Assembly (NCBI GenBank): GCA_903875605.1
Contig: CAIQWT010000017.1
Span: forward strand, 49,715-113,714
Length of the DNA: 64,000 bases
Origin: an uncultured Geobacteraceae bacterium
GTDB taxonomy: Bacteria > Desulfobacterota > Desulfuromonadia > Geobacterales > Pseudopelobacteraceae
Reading direction: 5' to 3'
In this document: positions 46,097-53,863 of the stretch, piece by piece
Position numbering within the stretch: position 1 is the stretch's first letter
How the letters are laid out: every line of letters starts with the position of its first letter
Notes under the pieces: model-generated
What the model was told of the DNA's origin: nothing
The model's input: only the letters and a program-made list of their open reading frames with translations
Databases searched by the model: none
Made by a program: the position numbers and the translations under genes

Positions 46097-46807
46097 ATGA
46101 GATACGAAGATTTCAACATAGATTGTGAAAATGTCCAGTTGGATTGCCAGGCTCTTATCGTAGGCCCCAATCATTTTCAAAACGCGCTCTTTGCCACCTA
46201 CATCGAAACTCATGGTTTGTGCAAGAGCACCGTTGTTGAAGATATACTTCCGATTGCCGCCGTATGCGGGGAACCGCATACGCGAAATACTGCCGTTCTT
46301 TATGACTGTTTTGAGTTGAACGGAGTTGCTCTGGAGGATACGGTGCTGGCAAAGTTGGAGCGCTTGCCGCCGGAATGGTCACTGCTACTCTTCAATCTGG
46401 ATCATCACCTGGGAATCGAAAAAAAAGCTCTGGAATACGGGGTTCATGGGTTTTTTTATCATGATGATCCGGTTGAAACTCTCCTAAAGGGGCTTGCAGC
46501 CGTTTTCGGCGGGGAATTATGGGTATCGCGCAGAAAGATGGCGGACCTCATTCTTGAAAACTGCTTCAGGTCCCACCGCATGCCGGTCAGTGACCATGCC
46601 TACCCCCACAACCTGACCAGACGAGAGGTTGAAGTTCTCGGCCTATTGACCCTTGGTGCCTCCAACGTAGTAATTGCCGAAAAACTATTCATCAGTCCCC
46701 ATACCGTCAGGACTCATCTTAATCACACCTATCGCAAGCTCAACGTGACGAGTCGACTTGAGGCTTCCGTCTGGGCCTCAAAAACCCTATTTCAGCATAT
46801 TTACTAA
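46097..46807 (+). CDS. CsgD/VpsT-like LuxR-family regulator with a c-di-GMP-type motif
   Basis: 236 residues. The N-terminal domain is a degenerate receiver (LLLFNLDHHLGIEKKALEYG) without a clear phospho-acceptor. The C-terminal LuxR helix-turn-helix (LTRREVEVLGLLTLGASNVV, then IAEKLFISPHTVRTHL) is close to CsgD and VpsT. Residues 142-145 read WVSR in GGELWVSRRKMAD, the place where VpsT has its W[F/L/M][T/S]R c-di-GMP-binding motif, so ligand binding is plausible. The ATG at 46097 has GGAG upstream; an earlier ATG at 46004 lies inside the cupin gene. It closes the EPS operon and may control it or its neighbour. Confidence 0.82.
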   Translation: MRYEDFNIDCENVQLDCQALIVGPNHFQNALFATYIETHGLCKSTVVEDILPIAAVCGEPHTRNTAVLYDCFELNGVALEDTVLAKLERLPPEWSLLLFNLDHHLGIEKKALEYGVHGFFYHDDPVETLLKGLAAVFGGELWVSRRKMADLILENCFRSHRMPVSDHAYPHNLTRREVEVLGLLTLGASNVVIAEKLFISPHTVRTHLNHTYRKLNVTSRLEASVWASKTLFQHIY

Positions 46808-46867
46808 CCTTATACGCCAAACCTCTTATCCCCACTGATAAATCACCCCTCAAATACGCCGAAGCAT

Positions 46868-46898
46868 GTATTGTCAGTCTCTGAGAATGAGACAATAC
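46868..46898. promoter_or_regulatory. Dyad upstream of the secreted C45 hydrolase gene, candidate operator
   Basis: GTATTGTC (46868-46875) and GACAATAC (46891-46898) are perfect reverse complements 15 bases apart. A second AT-rich dyad, AAACAAT-TTG-ATTGTTT, follows at 46911-46927. They lie between the CsgD-like regulator and the next gene. They may be operators or a weak terminator. Confidence 0.35.
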
Positions 46899-47008
46899 TG
46901 GCAACAGATCAAACAATTTGATTGTTTTGTCGCTTCCTTTTGCCGTGTATCGGCGGGCAACGGCATCACCTGATAGGTTGTTTATCAACGTCTGCTGGGA
47001 GGTGTGCG

Positions 47009-49231
47009 ATGAGAACTCACTTAGGGAAAGTGTTGAAGCGTTGTCTCTGCTTGGTGGTGACGGGTATTTTTATTCTTGGGTACGGTCTTTTGACAGCATC
47101 TTCAGCTGAAACAGCAATAAATGGCAGTCTGCGCCAGATTGGTAGTCAGCAGGTTCTCAGACTCTGGGGCAGTCACTACGAGATGGGGTACGCCCATGGC
47201 TATTTAATGGCCGATAAAATCCGCGATATTGTTGATAGCTATGTCGTCGGCTATCTGGCTACCGGCAACACGGTGGCAGAAAAGGCAGCAGACTATAAAT
47301 CCCGCCTTCCCTTGATTCCACTGCATCACACCTTTTACTCCGAATCTCAGGACGAGATTAACGGAATGGTGGCCGGAATGGCTGCCAGTGGAAAGAGTCT
47401 GTTCGTTCCCAGCTTGAATAGAAACATTGATGAGAGAGACATAAAAGCGTTCAATCTTTTTGTCGAGCTATACTTCGGTTGCTCTTCTTTTGGAGTCTGG
47501 GGAGATGCAACAGCAAACGGCGAGACCATTATCGCCAGAAATTATGATTTTTTCGTAGATCCACAAGGGAATATACTCAAAGACCAGATACTGATAACCT
47601 ACGAACCGACCGGCAAGCCCAAGTTTGTATCCTTTGCCTGGCCAGGGTGGATTGGTGTCGTTACGGGGATGAATGAGTATGGTATCACCGTGATGGTAAA
47701 TGCCGGGAGTGGCGATAACTCTAACAGTTCCGATCTATTTCACCCATCAATAGAAGTCTTCCGTAATATTCTTGAAAACTCTACGACGGATAATTATGAC
47801 TTTCAACCACTATCTATTGTAAATACAGTCTCCGAATACACGCCGCTTAGTATTCAAGTCGGCTCTCCATACAAGGCTTCTGGTGATTCTGTATATTATA
47901 TTGAAGATTCTTCCAGTCCTGGAAATTCTTCCGGTCCGAATTTAGTCAGAAACGCCGCATATACTGATCCAACCTACGACCATATTATAGCCACCAATCA
48001 TTTTTTGAAGATCACTCCTCCGCCAACATCGGGGGATACCGTTATTCGGTATAACACGCTGAGGAACGGGTTAATCAGCCTGTATGGAACCGGCGATCAT
48101 ACCGTGGATTCGCAGGAAGCATGGACTCTCCTGGGGAAGGTCGCTGATATTGTAGCTCCGACTTTAACCAGTATAGTAGCCAGGCCAAACAGGATGGAGT
48201 TTGATGTGTCGTTTGCCGCAATGGTAAACGGAGTTTACAAATCAGCCGTGAACATTCAGCCGCAGACATATACATGGGCAACCCTGTTTCCTCCCCCAAC
48301 AGTGACGGTATTGCCGGATCTTGTTATATCAGCTATCTCTGTTCCGGCGTCAACTAACGCCTGCCAGTCGATTTCCATAACGGACACCACCAGTAACAAC
48401 GGTTCTGCTGTCGCTGGAGCTTCCGTTACGAAATACTACCGGTCAGCCGATGCCGTATATGACGCTACAGATATCCTTATCGGGTCAAGGGAAATACCTC
48501 AGCTCGCTGTTGGAGCTTCCAGTTCAGGAAGCACCTCTGTGGCGGTACCTTGTGACACGACTCCCGGCACCTACTTTGTTATTGCGAGGACGGATGCATA
48601 TACCGTTGTTGCAGAGAATAACGAAACCAACAATATCAGGTATGTCACCATGACAGTTGCCGACACTACCGCTCCCACGGTTGCCATAACCTCTCCGGCA
48701 GCAAACGCGACGATCGGCGGAACAGTCACTTTCACAGCTTCAGCCAGCGATAACGTGCGGGTCAGTAAAGTCGAGTTCTATGTTAATGGCTCTTTGAAGG
48801 GTTCTGATACCACCACTCCATATTCCTTTAGTTGGAACAGCAAATCAGTGGCAAACGGCTCTTACTCCATCACCGCCAGAGCATATGACGCGGCAGGCAA
48901 TGTTACGCAGTCCGCAGCGGTTGTAGTTACCGTAAAAAACGGTGTAGTCGACACTATCGCTCCAGCGGTTTCCATCACCTCCCCGGTCGCTAATTCAACA
49001 ATCAAAGGAACCGTCTGTGCTGTAGTGTCCGTGAGCGACAACGTAGGTGTGACCAAGGTGGAGTACTATGTGAGCGGCAGATTGGACAAAACAGTTACGG
49101 TTTCACCATTTGGTTACTGTGTGGCTACAACTGCAGCATATAATGGCAGCTACAGTATGTATGCCAAAGCATATGACGCGGCAGGAAACGTAAAACAGTC
49201 GTCATCAGTAAACTATACAATAAGGAATTAG
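47009..49231 (+). CDS. Secreted C45-type autoproteolytic acyltransferase/hydrolase with CARDB and Ig-like domains
   Basis: 740 residues: a signal peptide (about 12-33), then an Ntn-hydrolase domain of the C45 (acyl-CoA:6-aminopenicillanic acid acyltransferase-like) family. RLWGSHYEMGYAHGYLMADK is the typical start; C158 in FGCSSFGVWGDATANG, followed by ETIIARNYDF, is the expected self-cleavage point and nucleophile. From about 440 there is a CARDB-like domain (DLVISAISVPASTNACQSIS), then two bacterial Ig-like domains (VAITSPAANATIGG and VSITSPVANSTIKG). No PEP-CTERM or LPXTG-type anchor is seen. The ATG at 47009 has GGAGG 6 bases before it. A surface amide hydrolase or acyl-transfer role is inferred. 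Confidence 0.85.
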   Translation: MRTHLGKVLKRCLCLVVTGIFILGYGLLTASSAETAINGSLRQIGSQQVLRLWGSHYEMGYAHGYLMADKIRDIVDSYVVGYLATGNTVAEKAADYKSRLPLIPLHHTFYSESQDEINGMVAGMAASGKSLFVPSLNRNIDERDIKAFNLFVELYFGCSSFGVWGDATANGETIIARNYDFFVDPQGNILKDQILITYEPTGKPKFVSFAWPGWIGVVTGMNEYGITVMVNAGSGDNSNSSDLFHPSIEVFRNILENSTTDNYDFQPLSIVNTVSEYTPLSIQVGSPYKASGDSVYYIEDSSSPGNSSGPNLVRNAAYTDPTYDHIIATNHFLKITPPPTSGDTVIRYNTLRNGLISLYGTGDHTVDSQEAWTLLGKVADIVAPTLTSIVARPNRMEFDVSFAAMVNGVYKSAVNIQPQTYTWATLFPPPTVTVLPDLVISAISVPASTNACQSISITDTTSNNGSAVAGASVTKYYRSADAVYDATDILIGSREIPQLAVGASSSGSTSVAVPCDTTPGTYFVIARTDAYTVVAENNETNNIRYVTMTVADTTAPTVAITSPAANATIGGTVTFTASASDNVRVSKVEFYVNGSLKGSDTTTPYSFSWNSKSVANGSYSITARAYDAAGNVTQSAAVVVTVKNGVVDTIAPAVSITSPVANSTIKGTVCAVVSVSDNVGVTKVEYYVSGRLDKTVTVSPFGYCVATTAAYNGSYSMYAKAYDAAGNVKQSSSVNYTIRN

Positions 49232-49260
49232 ATGAAATTTAAGTGAGGCATACTACAGAC

Positions 49261-49372
49261 TGCCTGAAATTGTTTTTTTGGGATTGACTTGTCAGTTGGT
49301 GGTGAACAGTCTTATCGTGAACCCCAACATTTCGGTTGTCATAGTTATACCTAGTAAAAGCAGTTTCAGGCA
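49261..49372. repeat. Inverted 12-base repeat in the convergent intergenic region
   Basis: TGCCTGAAATTG (49261-49272) and CAGTTTCAGGCA (49361-49372) are reverse complements except for one base, about 88 bases apart. The region lies between two convergent genes. It might be the ends of a short repeat element or two halves of a long-range hairpin. No T-rich tail clearly marks a terminator. Confidence 0.35.
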
Positions 49373-49447
49373 ACGACGCTACGAATGAAATAAGTGAATT
49401 AAGTCAATTATTACGTTCACAAATTGGTTATTAACAGTTTTTTGAGA

Positions 49448-52042
49448 CTATTTTTTAGTTGCGTTAGCCGCCCCCCCTAGCCACTTCTCCAACATGGCAA
49501 GCAGAACAGGAAAAAGCAGTGGTTTTGCAAGATGGTCATCCATCCCAATAGATATGCACTCGTCACGATCCTGCTTCATGGCGTTGCCGGTAAGCGCAAT
49601 AATCGGGATATCGTGGCGGCGGACCGCTGAAGACGGATCACGGATGATAGCGGTAACATCGTAACCGCTCATTTCCGGCATCATGCAGTCCATCAGTACC
49701 AGCTCGTAATCATTATTCTCCAGAGCTTGCAAGGCTGCCTTGCCATCACCCACCACGTCTACTAGATATCCGGAACTCTTCAGCAGCCTGGTTAGTATTT
49801 TTTGGGCGGTCGGGTTATCTTCGGTTAAAAGAATACGAATGGTATTCCCCCTCGCCAACCCTACCCCGCTGGACCCTCGGGGGTCTAAATGTGAGGGCGT
49901 TTCAAGCCCCTTCACCCGGAGGGGGAATTTCTGTTTCTCCATCACCACCGTAAACCAGAACGTTGAACCTTCACCTTCGACGCTTTCGACACCGATTGTA
50001 CCACCCATCAACTCTGCCAACCGTTTGCAGATCGACAGCCCCAGTCCGGTGCCGCCGTAGATTCGCGTAGTGGAACCGTTGCCTTGGATAAACGGGGCAA
50101 AGATATTCTCCAGTTTTTCGGCCGCAACGCCGATACCGGTATCCTGGATTAAAAAACGGAGAGTGAGGGAACTGCCATCTTCGGCATATTTTTGGCCGCG
50201 CAGCGTGACACTCCCCTTTGGAGTGAATTTGATGGCGTTGCCGACCAGGTTGACAATGATCTGGCGTAATCGTCCGGCATCACCTTTAAGTGCAGCCGGG
50301 ACTTCGTCATCTATAGAAGAGATGAGACACACCCCTTTTTCACGAGCCTGAAGTGACAGAATGTTGATAGTATCTGAAATCATTGACGTCAGGTCAAAGT
50401 CAGCTATTTCCAGTTCTATTTTGCCCGCTTCTATTTTAGCAAGGTCGAGAATGTCGTTAAGCAGGTCTATCAGTTGAACTCCGGAGTGCAAAGCTATTTC
50501 AGTTAATTCGAACTGTTCCGGGGTCAGTTCGGTTTGCTGTAACAGTTGAACCACGCCGAGGAGTCCGTTCATCGGCGTGCGGATTTCGTGGCTCATGGTG
50601 GAGAGAAACTGGCTCTTGGCGATATTGGCGGTTTCTGCTTCTGCTTTGGCTTGGAGTAGGTTTTGCTCTGCCGTAAGCTGGTCGGTAATGTCATGGGCGA
50701 CACCAATAAACTGCCACTCATCTTCAGTAGTGCTCGCATATCGGGAGCCGTTGGCAATAAAGTTGTGCCAGGTGCCTTTTTTGTCTTTAACTCGATAAGG
50801 CGGGCTTGTCTCGCTTTTTCCGTTACTGATTACGTTACCGAAATATTTGATAAGTGCGGAGATATCGTCCGGATGGACGAATACGGCAATATTCTTTCCG
50901 AGAACGTCTTTGATTGAATAGCCGAAATGCCGTTCCCAGGCACGGGAGACAAACTGGAAGTTGCCCTCTGCTGTGAGCGAAAAAATGACATCGAACGAGT
51001 TATCAAGAGTGATCTTGTACTTTTCCCTGCTCAAGCGCAACTCGACATCTGCCTGTTTGCGCTCGGTAATATCCCTGTTACTGGCTCGTTGCCCCAGATA
51101 TTTTCCGCTGCCATCATATACTGGCCGGCATACGTGTGCGAACCAGCGTTCTTGGCCGCTCCTGGTTGTAATCCGGAAATCAACCTGGTGATTTTGATGC
51201 GTTATTATTAGCGCACCATTATTGGGAGGCAAGTGTCTATTGAACTCATTCCAGTAATCGGGATGGATAATCTTTTTCATAAGGTCGTCGTCCTGCTCAA
51301 ACTCTTCACATCGATATCCGGTATGGATTTCAGATGAAGGGGAAATGTAGAGCAACCTGCCATCCGGGGCCAGCCAATATTCCCAGTCGTAGGTGTATTC
51401 CGCCACGGTACGATAGGATTCTTCGCTTTTACTTAGCTCAGCCGTACGCTCAAGCACCTGCTGTTCCAGATTGGCGTTTGCCTTCTGCAGGGCACTCTCC
51501 ATCAGTTTCAGTCCATTGATATCGCTAAAGGTAACCCAGCATTCTCCACTCTGGGTCCGGGTCGCCTGCAGTTGCACCCAGAACTGTTCGCCACTGAATC
51601 GCTCAAGAGGCATCTCCCAACTCTGTGGCAAGCCAAATTCGATGCACTGTTTGAGATGCTGGTAGAAGATGAGTTGGTACTCTCGGGGGAGAATCCGGTG
51701 TATCCCCTCATTGACAAGCGAACTTCTGGTAACACCAAACATGGTAGCGGCGGCAAAATTGACCTCTTGGATCATATATTTTTCGCTGAGCGTCAGATAG
51801 CCGACCGGAGCCAGATCATAAAGATCAAAGTAACGGGCCTGCGAGACACCCAATTCCCCATGCGCCAGGCGCAGCTCTTCGTTCTGCATCTCCAGTTCTA
51901 TCTGAAGCACCTGCAGTTCGTGGAAGAGCTGTTTCGTGTCTTCGTGGGTGGTCGACTCCTGGATGAGCTTTTCGCTTGCACGGAACAGTTCTTCGGCACG
52001 CCGGCGGAGTTGCTGAGCAGTTTCGAGTTGTTTGGTTATCAT
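49448..52042 (-). CDS. Hybrid histidine kinase with three PAS domains and a receiver
   Basis: 864 residues, no membrane segment. An N-terminal coiled coil is followed by a first PAS (about 70-190, [16 protein letters not shown]), a second PAS (about 215-335), a third PAS (about 340-460), HisKA with [15 protein letters not shown], HATPase ([18 protein letters not shown]) and a receiver (about 735-855, [14 protein letters not shown]). The ATG at 52042 has GGAGA 8 bases upstream; the frame opening at 52063 is a TTG without one. It is a lone gene between secreted-protein and glycosyl genes; its target is unknown. Confidence 0.9.
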   Translation of the reverse strand: MITKQLETAQQLRRRAEELFRASEKLIQESTTHEDTKQLFHELQVLQIELEMQNEELRLAHGELGVSQARYFDLYDLAPVGYLTLSEKYMIQEVNFAAATMFGVTRSSLVNEGIHRILPREYQLIFYQHLKQCIEFGLPQSWEMPLERFSGEQFWVQLQATRTQSGECWVTFSDINGLKLMESALQKANANLEQQVLERTAELSKSEESYRTVAEYTYDWEYWLAPDGRLLYISPSSEIHTGYRCEEFEQDDDLMKKIIHPDYWNEFNRHLPPNNGALIITHQNHQVDFRITTRSGQERWFAHVCRPVYDGSGKYLGQRASNRDITERKQADVELRLSREKYKITLDNSFDVIFSLTAEGNFQFVSRAWERHFGYSIKDVLGKNIAVFVHPDDISALIKYFGNVISNGKSETSPPYRVKDKKGTWHNFIANGSRYASTTEDEWQFIGVAHDITDQLTAEQNLLQAKAEAETANIAKSQFLSTMSHEIRTPMNGLLGVVQLLQQTELTPEQFELTEIALHSGVQLIDLLNDILDLAKIEAGKIELEIADFDLTSMISDTINILSLQAREKGVCLISSIDDEVPAALKGDAGRLRQIIVNLVGNAIKFTPKGSVTLRGQKYAEDGSSLTLRFLIQDTGIGVAAEKLENIFAPFIQGNGSTTRIYGGTGLGLSICKRLAELMGGTIGVESVEGEGSTFWFTVVMEKQKFPLRVKGLETPSHLDPRGSSGVGLARGNTIRILLTEDNPTAQKILTRLLKSSGYLVDVVGDGKAALQALENNDYELVLMDCMMPEMSGYDVTAIIRDPSSAVRRHDIPIIALTGNAMKQDRDECISIGMDDHLAKPLLFPVLLAMLEKWLGGAANATKK

Positions 52043-52063
52043 CTTTAGAGTCTCCAAATCCAA

Positions 52064-52500
52064 AATTCAACGCAGAACATTTCGGTTGGCATTATTAAAT
52101 CCGTTGGAGTTCGCTCCACACCTCCACCTACTGTTACAAAACTTAATTATTAATCGTGGGAAGCAACTTAATAACTTTTATCATTATTTGTTATTTATAC
52201 AATTATTATTTTTAATTCATGGCAAAACCCATAACATCAGTAATCTTTTTAACATCCATCTTTCGTTACTGCCAATCAAGCTTTGGTAGCCGGCATTTTC
52301 TGTAACTCCACTTTATTGAACCACATGCAATCGTCGTATATCCATGTAACATACTGTAAACAAGGCATAAATTAGCTGATACCGTTGGCACAATATATGG
52401 ATACCCCATTCCGATGCGGATGATATTTCTATTTTTCATCAGCCATTCACAAGTGCAAAGAGTGTGGTTTCAGGACAATAAACCTCGCTAAGGAGAGTAT
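52064..52500. other. Divergent intergenic region between a hybrid kinase and the glycosyltransferase module
   Basis: About 440 AT-rich bases with no gene. A sigma54-like box lies at 52386-52403. No terminator or other structure was identified. Confidence 0.4.
52386..52401 (+). promoter_or_regulatory. sigma54-like box before the glycosyltransferase module
   Basis: TGGCAC (52386-52391), six bases, then TGGATA (52398-52403), the same arrangement as before the main EPS operon at 27599. The -24 half is perfect; the -12 half has TGG for TGC. The start of transcription would be about 90 bases before the ATG. Confidence 0.4.
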
Positions 52501-53511
52501 ATGGAGACCCCAGCCAGAACAATCGACGTTGTAATTCCCTGCTATAACGAAGAGCCAAATATTTTTTCCCTGGTCAACGAGATTGATACGCATATCGATA
52601 ATGGCAAGTATGACTGCGCATTTATCTTTGTTGACGATGGAAGTACCGACAGCACCTGCTTAGAGATTAAAAAACTATCAGAAAAACGAAGGAATATCAG
52701 CCTCGTCAAGTTGTCTAGAAACTTTGGCAAGGAAGCTGCCATAGTCGCAGGACTCAAACACAGCACTTCAGATGCTGCAATTATAATTGATGCTGATCTT
52801 CAGCATCCGCCAAATCTTATTCCGGACATGATTCGTGAGTGGGAGAAAGGGGCACATATAGTTGACGCGGTAAAAACAAGGAGGCTGAACGAAAACCTCA
52901 TCAGGAGGACGGCGAGTGCCATTTTCAATAAAATTTTCAGCAGGCTGACCGGTATAAATTTTGCCGGCGCATCTGATTTTAAGCTGTTGGACAAAAAGGC
53001 CATAGTGATTTTAAACGGCATCAAAGAAAAAACCCGATTTTTTAGAGGGCTAACTAATTGGATCGGATTAAATCACGTCACAGTCGAATTTAAAGTAGAA
53101 GAGAGAAACGCCGGTACAACAAAATGGAACACGCTCGGTCTGTTTCGGTTGTCAATAGACGCAGTAACTTCTCATTCGCAAAAACCTTTACAGATTGTTT
53201 CAGTGTTGGGAATCTTTACTCTCATATTTTCTTTTCTCCTTGGTGGGCAGACTTTATACAATAAACTGGCTGGTGATGCGTTTAGCGGATTCACCACTGT
53301 TATAATCGTACTGCTTATTCTGTCGAGTTTTATTATGATCGGCATAGGTCTGCTCGGAACTTACCTGTCGAAGATCTACGATGAAGTCAAAGGGAGGCCG
53401 ATTTGTATTGTTGAGGCGCATGAAAATTACCGTAAGACCACCGAAAGAAGCCCGTCAAAATTCAGTGGACGGCATTTGAATGTTGTAAACAGGTTAGTGG
53501 GTTCAAAATGA
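52501..53511 (+). CDS. Polyprenyl-phosphate glycosyltransferase, GT2 family (GtrB/ArnC-like)
   Basis: 336 residues. The GT-A domain (about 8-225) has VVIPCYNEEPNI, IFVDDGSTDST and the Asp pair in IIDADLQHPPNLI. Two C-terminal membrane segments (about 230-255 and 265-290) match the GtrB/ArnC group that loads a sugar onto undecaprenyl phosphate. AAGGAG lies 5 bases before the ATG. The stop overlaps the next gene (ATGA), a small flippase, so the lipid-linked sugar is probably passed across the membrane by it. Confidence 0.92.
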   Translation: METPARTIDVVIPCYNEEPNIFSLVNEIDTHIDNGKYDCAFIFVDDGSTDSTCLEIKKLSEKRRNISLVKLSRNFGKEAAIVAGLKHSTSDAAIIIDADLQHPPNLIPDMIREWEKGAHIVDAVKTRRLNENLIRRTASAIFNKIFSRLTGINFAGASDFKLLDKKAIVILNGIKEKTRFFRGLTNWIGLNHVTVEFKVEERNAGTTKWNTLGLFRLSIDAVTSHSQKPLQIVSVLGIFTLIFSFLLGGQTLYNKLAGDAFSGFTTVIIVLLILSSFIMIGIGLLGTYLSKIYDEVKGRPICIVEAHENYRKTTERSPSKFSGRHLNVVNRLVGSK

Positions 53512-53840
53512 ATATTGGCGCAAAAACATATGTTATTCTGGGGATTATCGCTACAGCAACGGCTCAGATTTTTTTGAAGATTGCCAGTGCACATAGTGTC
53601 ATGCAGGTAAAATGGATTATATGCCTTCTTGTAAGCATGCTTGCTTATCTTGTCTCATTTTCTACGTATTATATGGCGCTAAAGTCTTATGATATCAGCA
53701 AAGTACAGCCAATAATGATGGCAAGTATCCTCTCGATCATTGCACTCTACGGCTTTGCAGCCGGTGAGGATATTAGCCGCATGCGGATGGCAGGAATTCT
53801 ACTGTCAATTATTTCCATAGTGTTGATTTCAAAATCATAG
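53508..53840 (+). CDS. EmrE/ArnE-like small membrane protein, probable lipid-linked sugar flippase
   Basis: 110 residues with four hydrophobic segments, as in the EamA/SMR fold (ILGIIATATAQIFLKIASA, MLAYLVSFSTYYMALKSYDIS, PIMMASILSIIALYG, MAGILLSIISIVLISKS). ArnE/ArnF-type proteins move undecaprenyl-phosphate-aminoarabinose. Translation is coupled to the GT2 gene by a 4-base overlap, and a GT-C-type protein follows. Confidence 0.85.
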   Translation: MNIGAKTYVILGIIATATAQIFLKIASAHSVMQVKWIICLLVSMLAYLVSFSTYYMALKSYDISKVQPIMMASILSIIALYGFAAGEDISRMRMAGILLSIISIVLISKS

Positions 53841-53863
53841 AGAGATGTAATGAGGAGTCTTCG

